Shown piece by piece: positions 6,205 to 12,073 of a stretch of 15,488 bases of DNA. The first letter of the stretch is position 1. Each line of letters begins with the position of its first letter. The notes below the pieces were generated by a model that saw only the letters and a list, made by a program, of their open reading frames with translations, did not search any database and was not told where the DNA came from. The stretch comes from Acidithiobacillus montserratensis (lineage in GTDB: Bacteria; Pseudomonadota; Gammaproteobacteria; Acidithiobacillales; Acidithiobacillaceae), in contig NZ_JABBOU010000055.1 of assembly GCF_018853465.1 (NCBI RefSeq), positions 1 to 15,488 of the forward strand, in the 5' to 3' direction. Position numbers and translations under genes: made by a program.

Positions 6205-7762
6205 GTTTTTCCTGAGTTGCTGTTGAGTGGACAGGAGGCGTTCGCGCCAAAAGGCGACGCGAGAGGACTGCGCGTTGATCTTGAGGGATGCTGGCGATGG
6301 ACCAGCCAATGCTTGCGACCACTAACAGCAGGGAAATTCCCACATACAGGGCAGAGTCATAAGACATTTCAAAGGCAATAAAGAAGGCTCCCGTAATGGG
6401 TAGAATGCCAGCCATGGTGCGACTCAAGCCTGAGGTGGTCCTTGCCGCCCAGAAGAGGAGCAAAGTATCCACAAGGACTCGCAGATCCCAGGCCCAAGCA
6501 GCGCCCGGTACGCCAAGCCGGTCGATAAGTACCCACAGGATAGCGACGTAAGGCAGAAGTTCCAGGACATGAAACTTGGCGGGCAAATCAGGGCGCCCCC
6601 TGCCTTGGAGATAGGTAAAGGGAATAAAGGCCAATGTATTGATCCATATTCCGAGGAGCAGTATTTGTCCGATCGGTGCAGCTTTTTCCGCCAGCGCTGC
6701 GCCCACCCAAATGATCAGAAAGGGTTTGATGAGCAGCAACCCCACCACCACCATCGGGGTCATGATAGCTCCTATGGATAACATGGCACGCGCCGCGAGC
6801 GCCTTTGCCTCGCTGGGATCCACCATGGCAAATCTGGGAAACAAGGCAGTTTGTAGACTGCCAGGGAGAATGGAAATCCGCATGACAAGATTGTAAGGCA
6901 CAGTGTAAGCGGTGACTGCCACCATGCCGATTTTGGCGCCAATGAGAAAACGGTCAAAAACGGTCAACAGAGGACCAACCAGCCCGGTGACCGTGATCCA
7001 GCCGCCGTAGCGTAACAAGGATTTCACCTCGTGGAGGGCAAAGCGAGGACGTGGCGACAGGGGTACATGGCGATAGCTGAGAGCAAAAAGTAATAGGATG
7101 CTCAATAGCCGCCCGACAATGGCGGCTGCTATCAAATAAGGGAGCGTTATCCATCCCGCATAGGCTACGGCTAGTGGGAAAAGCTGATAGAGCACTGTAC
7201 CGAAAACTTGTGCTCCATTCAGCGCGAGAAAGGCTTGTCGCCCTTCCAGGGCGCCTGCCAGCAGCGAAATGATTACAGCCAGAGGCAGAGCAGTCGCCAA
7301 CCATGGCATGGATTTTTCCGCTTCAATGCGCAAAAAACCGGAGATGTGGAAAACATGCGCAAATAGCCAACCCCCAAGCAGATAGAGAATGGCTCCGCCA
7401 ATGAGGCCGGTAACGGCACTGATCGCTAATCCGGTCCAAAAAATACCCTGTCGCTCTTCGGCCATAGCGTCATGAAGGGCCGCGATGCGGTTGGCTACTG
7501 CCCGCCCGAATCCAAGATCGAATACCCCAAAATAACCAAGCAGCAGCCAAACTATGGCAAGAACACCATAGCGGGCTTCACCGATGAGGTGTAGGTAGAT
7601 GGGAACTGTTACGAGCAGCAATAGCGCCGGAATGGCAGCACCTGCGAGGTTGAGCAAAGTGGAACGGTAAAGTCTTGGACCTTTTGGAGTTGGCAATTTT
7701 TCAGGTTTAGTAGAACTGGGTTGCTCGTTAAGACCAAAACTTTCTTCGGGGCTCAGGCGCAT
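6194..7762 (-). CDS. Wzx-like polysaccharide flippase, with an N-terminus borrowed from an MNT gene
   Basis: The product has about 522 residues and roughly 12-14 hydrophobic helices. It starts the membrane part with 'LLNLAGAAIPALLLLVTVPI' and continues with 'FGVFDLGFGRAVANRIA' near residues 80-95, typical of the MATE/MOP superfamily Wzx and PST exporters that move lipid-linked oligosaccharides across the inner membrane. The ATG at 7762 lies 5 bp after the stop of the Uma2 gene, with a GTG start 18 bp upstream as alternative. The first residues, 'MRLSPEESFG', repeat the start of the nearby MNT genes ('MRLSPEQ...ESFG'), and 17 bases around the start codon are identical to them. A polar stretch of ~25 residues leads to the first helix. 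No other start precedes that helix, so this borrowed start is probably used. Confidence 0.88.
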   Translation of the reverse strand: MRLSPEESFGLNEQPSSTKPEKLPTPKGPRLYRSTLLNLAGAAIPALLLLVTVPIYLHLIGEARYGVLAIVWLLLGYFGVFDLGFGRAVANRIAALHDAMAEERQGIFWTGLAISAVTGLIGGAILYLLGGWLFAHVFHISGFLRIEAEKSMPWLATALPLAVIISLLAGALEGRQAFLALNGAQVFGTVLYQLFPLAVAYAGWITLPYLIAAAIVGRLLSILLLFALSYRHVPLSPRPRFALHEVKSLLRYGGWITVTGLVGPLLTVFDRFLIGAKIGMVAVTAYTVPYNLVMRISILPGSLQTALFPRFAMVDPSEAKALAARAMLSIGAIMTPMVVVGLLLIKPFLIIWVGAALAEKAAPIGQILLLGIWINTLAFIPFTYLQGRGRPDLPAKFHVLELLPYVAILWVLIDRLGVPGAAWAWDLRVLVDTLLLFWAARTTSGLSRTMAGILPITGAFFIAFEMSYDSALYVGISLLLVVASIGWSIASIPQDQRAVLSRRLLARTPPVHSTATQEKHGS

Positions 7763-8310
7763 GATTTTCAGTCCACCCACAACCCGGCGAGGTCGAGGGT
7801 GACAGCAGCAAAGGGATCAACAGTGGCCTGATCATCCCCCGCCCAGGTGCCCAGCAGCAGCCATTGACCATTCTGATTAGCGTAGGCCTCCAAGGTGCGG
7901 ATATCAGGATCAATTAGCCAGCAGTGGGCGACTCCTGCGGTAGCGTAGCGCGGCAGCTTGAGGGCTCGGTCAGTGCGGGCGGTGGCGGGGGAGAGCACTT
8001 CGCAGACCCAGTCAGGGGCCATCTCGAACCAGGCGATGTTGGGGAGGGCGGGCATACGTTCCCGGCGCCAACCGGCCAGGTCGGGGACGAAAATATCGGC
8101 ATTCAGGTGCAGCTCAGGTTCATCCAGAATCCACCAGCCGCCGGGGCCGCCCGTGCCTTGGTCAAAAGGATTGCCAACTTTGACACCCAAGGCAGAGCAG
8201 GCGCGGGCATGGGCCGGCGCGGGCCGAGGGTGGGTATGTAGCTGGCCGTCAATAATCTCCCCCACCATGTTTTCAGGCAGGTCGAAAAGATCTTCGTAGC
8301 GCGCAAGGCG
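7746..8310 (-). repeat. 565-bp paralogous repeat, Uma2 copy 1 plus MNT start codons
   Basis: This is the second copy of the block at 11488-12052. It includes the Uma2 gene body, the 5-bp Uma2/MNT spacer and the first six MNT codons, which here start the flippase gene. Confidence 0.8.
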
Positions 8311-8334
8311 TTCTGCTTTCAAACCGCTATACAT
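7768..8334 (-). CDS. Uma2 family (DUF820) PD-(D/E)xK nuclease-like protein, copy 1
   Basis: The 188-residue protein has the Uma2/DUF820 signature: 'EDLFDLPENMVGEIIDGQLH' (14-33), 'DIFVPDLAGWRRE' (80-92) with the candidate catalytic Asp, 'PDWVCEVLSPATARTDRALK' (107-126) with the Glu and Lys of the active site, and 'YATAGVAHCWLIDPDIRTLE' (130-149). The family has a restriction-endonuclease fold but its physiological role is unclear; some members occur near mobile or TA genes. The ATG at 8334 follows a GGAG at good spacing and overlaps the hicB 3' end by 8 bp. From codon ~11 to beyond its stop it is an ungapped near-copy of the Uma2 gene at 11510-12067. Its stop is 5 bp before the flippase ATG. 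Confidence 0.85.
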   Translation of the reverse strand: MYSGLKAERLARYEDLFDLPENMVGEIIDGQLHTHPRPAPAHARACSALGVKVGNPFDQGTGGPGGWWILDEPELHLNADIFVPDLAGWRRERMPALPNIAWFEMAPDWVCEVLSPATARTDRALKLPRYATAGVAHCWLIDPDIRTLEAYANQNGQWLLLGTWAGDDQATVDPFAAVTLDLAGLWVD

Positions 8335-8686
8335 GGTGCTCCCGCCTCCCCAGACCTTCCGCAAGGAAGGTCAACACCAGGCTATTGAGAGAGACCCCCT
8401 CAGCTTTGGCTCGCGCTGTCAGTTGCGCGTGGATCGTTTTGGGCACGCGGGCGACAAACTTGCCTGACGCAACGCCGCCGCTGTTGGGTGCGGGGACCGG
8501 AAAACCTTTTGCCTCCAGTGCAGTGATTGTAGCCACAAGGGCGTCATGGCCGTTGGTGATGGCTTCTTCAACGGTTTCACCGTCAGAAATGCAATCGGAA
8601 AAATCCGGATAAGAGATGAGATAGCCACCGCCCTCTGCTTCGGACAGTGGGCGAATTTCGAAGGGATAGTCGTCAAGATTTCTCAT
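8327..8686 (-). CDS. hicB: HicB family antitoxin
   Basis: This 119-residue protein has the two-part architecture of HicB. The N-terminal partially degraded RNase H-like domain contains 'GGGYLISYPDFSDCISDGET' (residues 19-38) and 'VEEAITNGHDAL'. The C-terminal ribbon-helix-helix carries 'FVARVPKTIHAQLTARA' followed by 'GVSLNSLVLTFLAEGL'. HicB blocks the HicA ribonuclease and represses the operon by binding the promoter. The ATG at 8686 lies 3 bp after the hicA stop, in the common toxin-first order. The downstream Uma2 gene overlaps its end by 8 bp and is probably co-transcribed. Confidence 0.9.
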   Translation of the reverse strand: MRNLDDYPFEIRPLSEAEGGGYLISYPDFSDCISDGETVEEAITNGHDALVATITALEAKGFPVPAPNSGGVASGKFVARVPKTIHAQLTARAKAEGVSLNSLVLTFLAEGLGRREHHV

Positions 8687-8689
8687 GGA

Positions 8690-8917
8690 TTAATCTCCGT
8701 TCACCAATGCCACGAACTTCTTCACATAGACCGGTTTAACTGGGCGATGCGCGGGCACGGGCAGCGTCTTACCATCGGCACGAATAAACACGCAATGGCT
8801 GGTACCATCCTGCCGCCAGTCGATGTCATGTTGCCGCGCTACCGTCTGAAGCTGCTCAATGCGCCAGTCCATAGGGTGACTGCGCATGGCTTCTAGTAAC
8901 TTCGCGGCCATATTCAT
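8690..8917 (-). CDS. hicA: HicA family mRNA interferase toxin
   Basis: The 75-residue product fits HicA, a small dsRBD-fold ribonuclease. It contains an N-terminal helix 'AAKLLEAMRSHPMDWRIEQL', then 'GTSHCVFIRADGKTLPVPAH' with the catalytic His (H41) in the conserved 'GxSH' turn, and a C-terminal helix 'VKPVYVKKFVALV'. The common HicA form has 'GSH.....G......P.H'. The ATG at 8917 and another at 8911 are both possible starts. An upstream open frame reaching 8998 is the antisense-free continuation of a truncated MNT gene region and not part of HicA. A TTGACA hexamer lies 31 bases upstream of the start, within the end of that truncated MNT gene. Confidence 0.88.
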   Translation of the reverse strand: MNMAAKLLEAMRSHPMDWRIEQLQTVARQHDIDWRQDGTSHCVFIRADGKTLPVPAHRPVKPVYVKKFVALVNGD

Positions 8918-8924
8918 GGGTATG

Positions 8925-8953
8925 ATAGTGTTACGTGTAATATTATATGTCAA
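8925..8953 (-). promoter_or_regulatory. Putative hicAB promoter overlapping the end of the truncated MNT gene
   Basis: On the - strand a perfect TTGACA (8948-8953) is followed after 17 bases by CACTAT (8925-8930), a weak -10. The spacer itself begins with TATAAT and contains the near-palindrome TTACACGTAA, a possible HicB operator half. The predicted start of transcription falls almost at the hicA ATG, so the message may be nearly leaderless. The -35 box is convincing, the -10 is not. Confidence 0.35.
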
Positions 8954-9080
8954 CATCGATATCCCCGCCCCGCTTGCTGTCATCCACCTGCGATCCAAAT
9001 AGCCAGATGCGGGCCTCGGGGCCGAAGCTTTCCTGGGCGGCCTGGCGGATGATGGCGACTTGCTCGGGGCTCAGGCGCAT
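8943..9080 (-). pseudogene. MNT-domain nucleotidyltransferase truncated after the GGDID motif (fourth head copy)
   Basis: The frame starts with the same ATG and codons as the three intact MNT genes, encoding 'MRLSPEQVAIIRQAAQESFG' and then 'PEARIWLFGSQVDDSKRGGD'. It ends 'IDVDI' plus TAA, 45 codons in all against 97-100 for the others. The conserved Arg after 'GS' is Gln here. The third acidic residue and the C-terminal half are missing. The frame ends where the hicAB promoter begins, so a replaced or inserted hicAB block probably removed the MNT tail and the HEPN partner that should follow. The ATG is 5 bp after the HEPN gene stop at 9086, as in the other repeats of the array. Confidence 0.85.
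8955..9080 (-). repeat. Constant MNT head, copy A
   Basis: This is the 42-codon segment from the ATG to GGDxD, shared almost base for base with the copies at 9745-9870, 10569-10694 and 11379-11504. Only this copy is followed by a stop codon instead of an MNT tail. Confidence 0.85.
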
Positions 9081-9085
9081 GGGAC

Positions 9086-9574
9086 TCAAGGCCGGGAGAT
9101 GAGGCCGCGCCTTGCCAGGTCGCTCAACAAGGCATGAGCGGCGTCGGTAAGGAGGTGCAGATGCGCGTGAGCCGTCTGCAGAGCGTTCGTGAGCACTGTG
9201 GGGTCTTCGATATAGTCGTGGATCATCTGGTTGCGGAGCTGCCGGAGGGTGAGCCAGAGATCGGCGGATTCAATGAGGCCTAGTCTTTCTGCCCGGTCCA
9301 GATTGTCGGTCATGGTGGCGGGCTCTTCGCCCACGGCGCTGCGCCATGCCGGGAGGAGTTTATCACCCACCGTATCCTGCAGGCGCCCGAAGCGGCTGAC
9401 AAAAGCATCCACCATTTCCGCTAACTCGGGGTTGTCCTCAAGACGGCGTGCATCTTCCACCGTGAAGCCGGAGGCAAAAAGCCGTTGGTCTGTGCTTCGC
9501 AAATGCAGGGTTTCGCGATCGATCACCCGTGCCAGAAATTGGAGGCGCTCCTGCAACTTGCGGGGGATGCTCAT
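9086..9574 (-). CDS. HEPN-family (HepT-like) toxin, array member 1
   Basis: The 162-residue, mostly helical protein carries 'LRQLRNQMIHDY', the HEPN ribonuclease motif R-x4-H-x-Y, at R114, H119 and Y121. In HepT/MntA systems the HEPN protein is the RNase toxin and the MNT protein silences it by adding AMP to the tyrosine of this motif. The N-terminal ~100 residues ('RLQFLARVIDRETLHLR', then 'FVSRFGRLQDTVGDKLLPAW') form the rest of the helical bundle. The general layout is shared with the other two HEPN proteins here, but overall similarity is low. The ATG overlaps the stop of the partner MNT gene by ATGA, indicating coupled translation. The next MNT head starts 5 bp after its stop. Confidence 0.78.
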   Translation of the reverse strand: MSIPRKLQERLQFLARVIDRETLHLRSTDQRLFASGFTVEDARRLEDNPELAEMVDAFVSRFGRLQDTVGDKLLPAWRSAVGEEPATMTDNLDRAERLGLIESADLWLTLRQLRNQMIHDYIEDPTVLTNALQTAHAHLHLLTDAAHALLSDLARRGLISRP

Positions 9575-9870
9575 AAAAGCAGACCTTCGCTCTTGGCAAT
9601 ATCGTGGATGGGTAGGTGGCGAAGATTGGGTGCAAGGAGCAGAACATCGACCTTGCGTCCGTGCATCTTTCGCTGCAAGCGAGCGGATAGGCTGGCGGCG
9701 AGAAAAGCGGGAGCGTCGATAGGGCTGCCTGATTCCACCATAATATCCACGTCGCCGCCCCGCTTGCTGTCATCCACCCGCGACCCAAATAGCCAGATGC
9801 GGGCCTCGGGGCCGAAGCTTTCCTGGGCGGCCTGGCGGATGGTGGCGACTTGCTCGGGGCTCAGGCGCAT
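9571..9870 (-). CDS. MNT-domain nucleotidyltransferase (MntA-like antitoxin), array member 1
   Basis: The 99-residue protein is a minimal nucleotidyltransferase. The catalytic segment 'WLFGSRVDDSKRGGDVDIMV' has G29-S30 and the metal-binding D40 and D42, and a third acidic residue is in 'RKVDVLLL' of the C-terminal half. By analogy with MntA it would adenylylate the HEPN protein encoded next and so neutralise it. The first 42 residues are nearly identical to those of the other MNT proteins in the array (I10 is T here), while the rest ('GSPIDAPAFLAASLSARLQR' onward) is unlike them. The ATG lies 3 bp after the stop of the preceding HEPN gene. Confidence 0.83.
   Translation of the reverse strand: MRLSPEQVATIRQAAQESFGPEARIWLFGSRVDDSKRGGDVDIMVESGSPIDAPAFLAASLSARLQRKMHGRKVDVLLLAPNLRHLPIHDIAKSEGLLL
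9745..9870 (-). repeat. Constant MNT head, copy B
   Basis: Codons 1-42 of the MNT gene at 9571-9870 are nearly identical to the other heads. Similarity starts at CCC just before the ATG and stops after GGDVD. Confidence 0.85.
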
Positions 9871-9873
9871 GGG

Positions 9874-10395
9874 TTATTCCTTGCCCGATAAGATCATGAG
9901 CTCAGGTTTCCAGCCGGGAATGCGGGTAGCGCGGTATTGGAGTTCGGTATAGGTGGCTTGCAGTACCGGGATGAAGTGGTGGGCTCGCTCTAGGCTGGCC
10001 AGCATGACTTCAGGGCCCGGTAGATATTCGTGTACCAATCGGTTACGGAGGGCGCGCATCTCCATCCAGTCCTGGGCTTGCTCGATGATGCCCAGTGCTT
10101 CGGCACGATTGAGGTTATCAATGACGCTACCAGTGGGTTCGAGGACAGCATGGAGATACGTCGGTAAAGCCTTACCCATGAGGGTATCCTGCATCCGTCC
10201 GAACTTGGCGCCGAAGGATTCCAGCCGGTCGATACCCTCGGGGGTGGTGAGAATGCTGTCGAGCCAGGCATCGTCAAGTCGGCTATGATCGTCGAAAAGG
10301 CGGCGGGTAACCCCTTGCAGCAGCGTGTCCTCCCGCTCCAGGGTGACCAAGATCAGAGCGAGGCGTTGGAGAACGTCGCTGGGTATGCGAATCAT
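9874..10395 (-). CDS. HEPN-family (HepT-like) toxin, array member 2
   Basis: This 173-residue protein carries 'MRALRNRLVHEYLPGP', giving R117, H122 and Y124 of the R-x4-H-x-Y HEPN active site. The region before it, 'VIDNLNRAEALGIIEQAQDW', aligns by eye with 'MTDNLDRAERLGLIESADLW' of array member 1, so members 1 and 2 are recognisable paralogues that have diverged strongly. It would be an RNase toxin controlled by AMPylation from its paired MNT protein. The ATG overlaps the stop of its MNT partner by 4 bp. The C-terminal 'ATRIPGWKPELMILSGKE' has no counterpart in member 1. Confidence 0.78.
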   Translation of the reverse strand: MIRIPSDVLQRLALILVTLEREDTLLQGVTRRLFDDHSRLDDAWLDSILTTPEGIDRLESFGAKFGRMQDTLMGKALPTYLHAVLEPTGSVIDNLNRAEALGIIEQAQDWMEMRALRNRLVHEYLPGPEVMLASLERAHHFIPVLQATYTELQYRATRIPGWKPELMILSGKE

Positions 10396-10694
10396 GAAAG
10401 AGGGACCCCTGTGCGGCGGGCGACCTGGTGGATAGCTTGGGGGGTGCTGTCTGCAGCTCGGATAACAATATCTATGCGTTGTTCTCCCAAGCGGCGCTGC
10501 AGCAGGCTCCAGAACCTCAACTGTTGATCAAGGGCATCTGCGCTGGGCTGGGGGCTCTCTACATAGAGATCAATATCCCCGCCCCGCTTGCTGTCATCCA
10601 CCCGCGATCCAAAAAGCCAGACGCGGGCCTCGGGGCCGAAGCTTTCCTGGGCGGCCTGGCGGATGATGGCGACTTGCTCGGGGCTGAGGCGCAT
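10392..10694 (-). CDS. MNT-domain nucleotidyltransferase (MntA-like antitoxin), array member 2
   Basis: The 100-residue protein has the shared head with 'VWLFGSRVDDSKRGGDIDLY', including G29-S30, D40 and D42. It then has its own tail, 'SADALDQQLRFWSLLQRRLG' and 'QRIDIVIRAADST', with the third acidic residue in 'RIDIVI'. The start at 10694 is chosen by identity with the other MNT genes and lies 4 bp after the upstream HEPN stop. An in-frame extension to 10802 lies inside the upstream HEPN gene in another frame and has no support. The gene pairs with the HEPN gene at 9874-10395, which begins on its stop codon. Confidence 0.83.
   Translation of the reverse strand: MRLSPEQVAIIRQAAQESFGPEARVWLFGSRVDDSKRGGDIDLYVESPQPSADALDQQLRFWSLLQRRLGEQRIDIVIRAADSTPQAIHQVARRTGVPLS
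10569..10694 (-). repeat. Constant MNT head, copy C
   Basis: Codons 1-42 of the MNT gene at 10392-10694 match the other heads with a few scattered base changes; I25 is V here. Sequences flanking the head on both sides differ from the other copies. Confidence 0.85.
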
Positions 10695-10698
10695 GGGG

Positions 10699-11214
10699 TT
10701 ACTCGGTATCCGGCATGGTTTCGGCGGATGCTGCTGTGCGGTCCATGCCGGAGAGTAATCCATATTTTTGGCACACGCCTTCAAACTTCTCGACGATAGC
10801 AATCAGGGCATCCATGTTGTCGTGCAGCGCGTTGAGGTACCTGACTGCTGCTTGAGCGTCCAGATCATAGTCGTGGGTCAGTTGATTCCTCAGTGAGCGC
10901 AGCTCTAGCCAGACTTCCGGGCTGGTAATGATGCTCTCGTGTGCCATCCAGGTGATGACGTCGAAAAAGGTCCGGTACCGCTCACCCAGCATGGTGTGGG
11001 CGTGGCGCAGGGCGCCGGCAAGCTGATCTTGCAACTTGGCGAAGCGGTCGTTGAGTGCGGCCAGTCGCTCGGCGGCTTCCGGGTCGTCGAGGTCGGTCGC
11101 GGTAATCTGCCAGCGTAGCCGTCCGGCGGTAAAGCGCAAACCGTCCCGCAAGCGTCGCAGCACCGCAAGCTGGCGCCCCAGAAGGGCCTGTTGTTCTTGA
11201 TAGAGCGTGGTCAT
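10699..11214 (-). CDS. HEPN-family (HepT-like) toxin, array member 3
   Basis: The 171-residue protein contains 'LELRSLRNQLTHDYDLDAQA' with R109, H114 and Y116 of the R-x4-H-x-Y HEPN motif. The upstream helices ('ALNDRFAKLQDQLAGALR', 'YRTFFDVITWMAHESII') differ from array members 1 and 2 except for the 'RFxxLQD' step, so this is the most divergent of the three. The expected role is an RNase toxin held inactive by AMPylation. The ATG overlaps the end of the MNT gene at 11211-11504 by 4 bp. The C-terminus, after 'FEGVCQKYGLLSG', is a loose polar tail ending four bases before the next MNT head. Confidence 0.76.
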   Translation of the reverse strand: MTTLYQEQQALLGRQLAVLRRLRDGLRFTAGRLRWQITATDLDDPEAAERLAALNDRFAKLQDQLAGALRHAHTMLGERYRTFFDVITWMAHESIITSPEVWLELRSLRNQLTHDYDLDAQAAVRYLNALHDNMDALIAIVEKFEGVCQKYGLLSGMDRTAASAETMPDTE

Positions 11215-11504
11215 GCCAGGCGTACCCCCGTCATTCGGGCGATGTTGGCAATCGGCCCCGCTTGGTGGCCCGGCGTTTGGACCACGAGATCGGTAGGCAA
11301 GCGCAGTGCGTATTCTATGCGTGCCTGGGTACGCAGCAGGGCCTGTACCGGAAGGTCCTGGTCATTTTCGACGAAAAGGTCGACATCGCCGCCAAGCTTG
11401 TCATCATCCACCCGCGACCCAAATAGCCAGATGCGGGCCTCGGGGCCGAAGCTTTCCCTGGCGGCCTGGCGGATGATGGCGACTTGCTCGGGGCTCAGGC
11501 GCAT
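11211..11504 (-). CDS. MNT-domain nucleotidyltransferase (MntA-like antitoxin), array member 3
   Basis: The 97-residue protein begins with the array head (Q16 is R, and 'DSKR' is 'DDKL') and shows the catalytic 'WLFGSRVDDDKLGGDVDLFV' with G29-S30, D40 and D42. The tail is distinct: 'LRTQARIEYALRLPTDLVVQ', with 'TDLVV' supplying the third acidic residue, then 'IANIARMTGVRLA'. It lies 5 bp after the Uma2 copy 2 stop and overlaps the following HEPN gene by 4 bp. A GTG at 11522 is a possible but unlikely earlier start. This Uma2-to-MNT junction is the intact form of the junction seen at Uma2 copy 1 and the flippase. Confidence 0.83.
   Translation of the reverse strand: MRLSPEQVAIIRQAARESFGPEARIWLFGSRVDDDKLGGDVDLFVENDQDLPVQALLRTQARIEYALRLPTDLVVQTPGHQAGPIANIARMTGVRLA
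11379..11504 (-). repeat. Constant MNT head, copy D
   Basis: Codons 1-42 of the MNT gene at 11211-11504 form the most diverged head, with changes concentrated near its end ('DDKLGGDVD'). The 17 bases around its start codon also occur at the flippase start (7746-7762). Confidence 0.82.
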
Positions 11505-12052
11505 GATTTTCAGTCCACCCACAATCCGGAAAGATCAAGCGTGACAGCGGCAAAGGGATCAATGGCGGCCTGGTCATCCCCCGCCGAGGTGCCCAGCAGC
11601 AGCCAGTGACCGTCCTGATTGATATAAGCCTCCAGAGTGCGGATGTCGGGATCAATCAGCCAGCAGTGGGCGACTCCGGCGGCTGCATAGCGCGGTAGCT
11701 TGAGGGCTCGGTCGGTGCGGGCAGTGGCGGGGGAGAGGACTTCGCAGACCCAGTCGGGGGCCATCTCGAACCAGGCGGTGCCGGGGAGGGCGGGCATACT
11801 TTCCCGGCGCCATCCGGCCAGGTCGGGAACAAAAATATCGGCACCCAGGTGTAGTTCGGGTTCATCCAGAATCCACCAGCCGCCGGGGCCGCCTCTACTG
11901 CGACCAAAAGGCTGCCCGAGATCGGCACCCAGGCACGATGACGCCTGTGCATGGGCCGGCGCGGGCCGAGGGTGGGTATACAGTTGGCCGTCAATAATCT
12001 CCCCCACCATGTTTTCAGGCAGGTCGAAAAGATCTTCATAGAGCGCAAGGCG
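11488..12052 (-). repeat. 565-bp paralogous repeat, Uma2 copy 2 plus MNT start (partner of 7746-8310)
   Basis: From 'tcggggctcaggcgcat' at the MNT start through nearly the whole Uma2 gene, this block aligns without gaps to 7746-8310, both spans being 565 bp. Differences are scattered substitutions. Similarity ends near codon 5-10 of Uma2 on one side. On the other it ends 6 codons into MNT (copy 2) or the flippase (copy 1). Confidence 0.8.
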
Positions 12053-12067
12053 CTTGGCGGCAGTCAT
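11510..12067 (-). CDS. Uma2 family (DUF820) PD-(D/E)xK nuclease-like protein, copy 2
   Basis: The 185-residue protein is a close paralogue of the Uma2 protein at 7768-8334. It has the same 'LYEDLFDLPENMVGEIIDGQ', 'DIFVPDLAGWRRE', 'PDWVCEVLSPATARTDRALK' and 'AGVAHCWLIDPDIRTLEAY' blocks, and so the same candidate active-site Asp, Glu and Lys. The two diverge mainly at the N-terminus and around residues 38-60. The ATG at 12067 is chosen because homology begins just after it. It lacks a Shine-Dalgarno sequence, and a candidate promoter ends 6 bp upstream, so translation may be leaderless. An in-frame TTG at 12103 coincides with the TTGACA hexamer. It is the first gene of the compact - strand run that includes the HEPN-MNT array. 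Confidence 0.85.
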   Translation of the reverse strand: MTAAKRLALYEDLFDLPENMVGEIIDGQLYTHPRPAPAHAQASSCLGADLGQPFGRSRGGPGGWWILDEPELHLGADIFVPDLAGWRRESMPALPGTAWFEMAPDWVCEVLSPATARTDRALKLPRYAAAGVAHCWLIDPDIRTLEAYINQDGHWLLLGTSAGDDQAAIDPFAAVTLDLSGLWVD

Positions 12068-12073
12068 GGCGCT

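Noticed and set aside
7924..8299. Two + strand open frames over Uma2 copy 1, with counterparts at 11700-12041
   Set aside because: They are antisense shadows of two paralogous Uma2 genes; their similarity to each other only reflects the duplication.
8690..8998. Longer HicA start at 8998
   Set aside because: The extra N-terminus is an alternative-frame reading of the truncated MNT gene and is not found in HicA proteins.
9231..9952. + strand open frames of 155-163 codons across the HEPN-MNT array
   Set aside because: They are antisense to genes with recognised HEPN and nucleotidyltransferase motifs, have atypical Ser/Arg-rich composition and cross gene borders.
10392..10802. Longer start for the second MNT gene
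   Set aside because: The extension lies within the upstream HEPN gene, and the array head defines the start at 10694.
8955..11504. Regularly spaced repeats that might suggest a CRISPR or similar array
   Set aside because: The repeats are ~126-bp coding segments at the start of genes, spaced by whole genes (~790-825 bp), with no short palindromic repeats.
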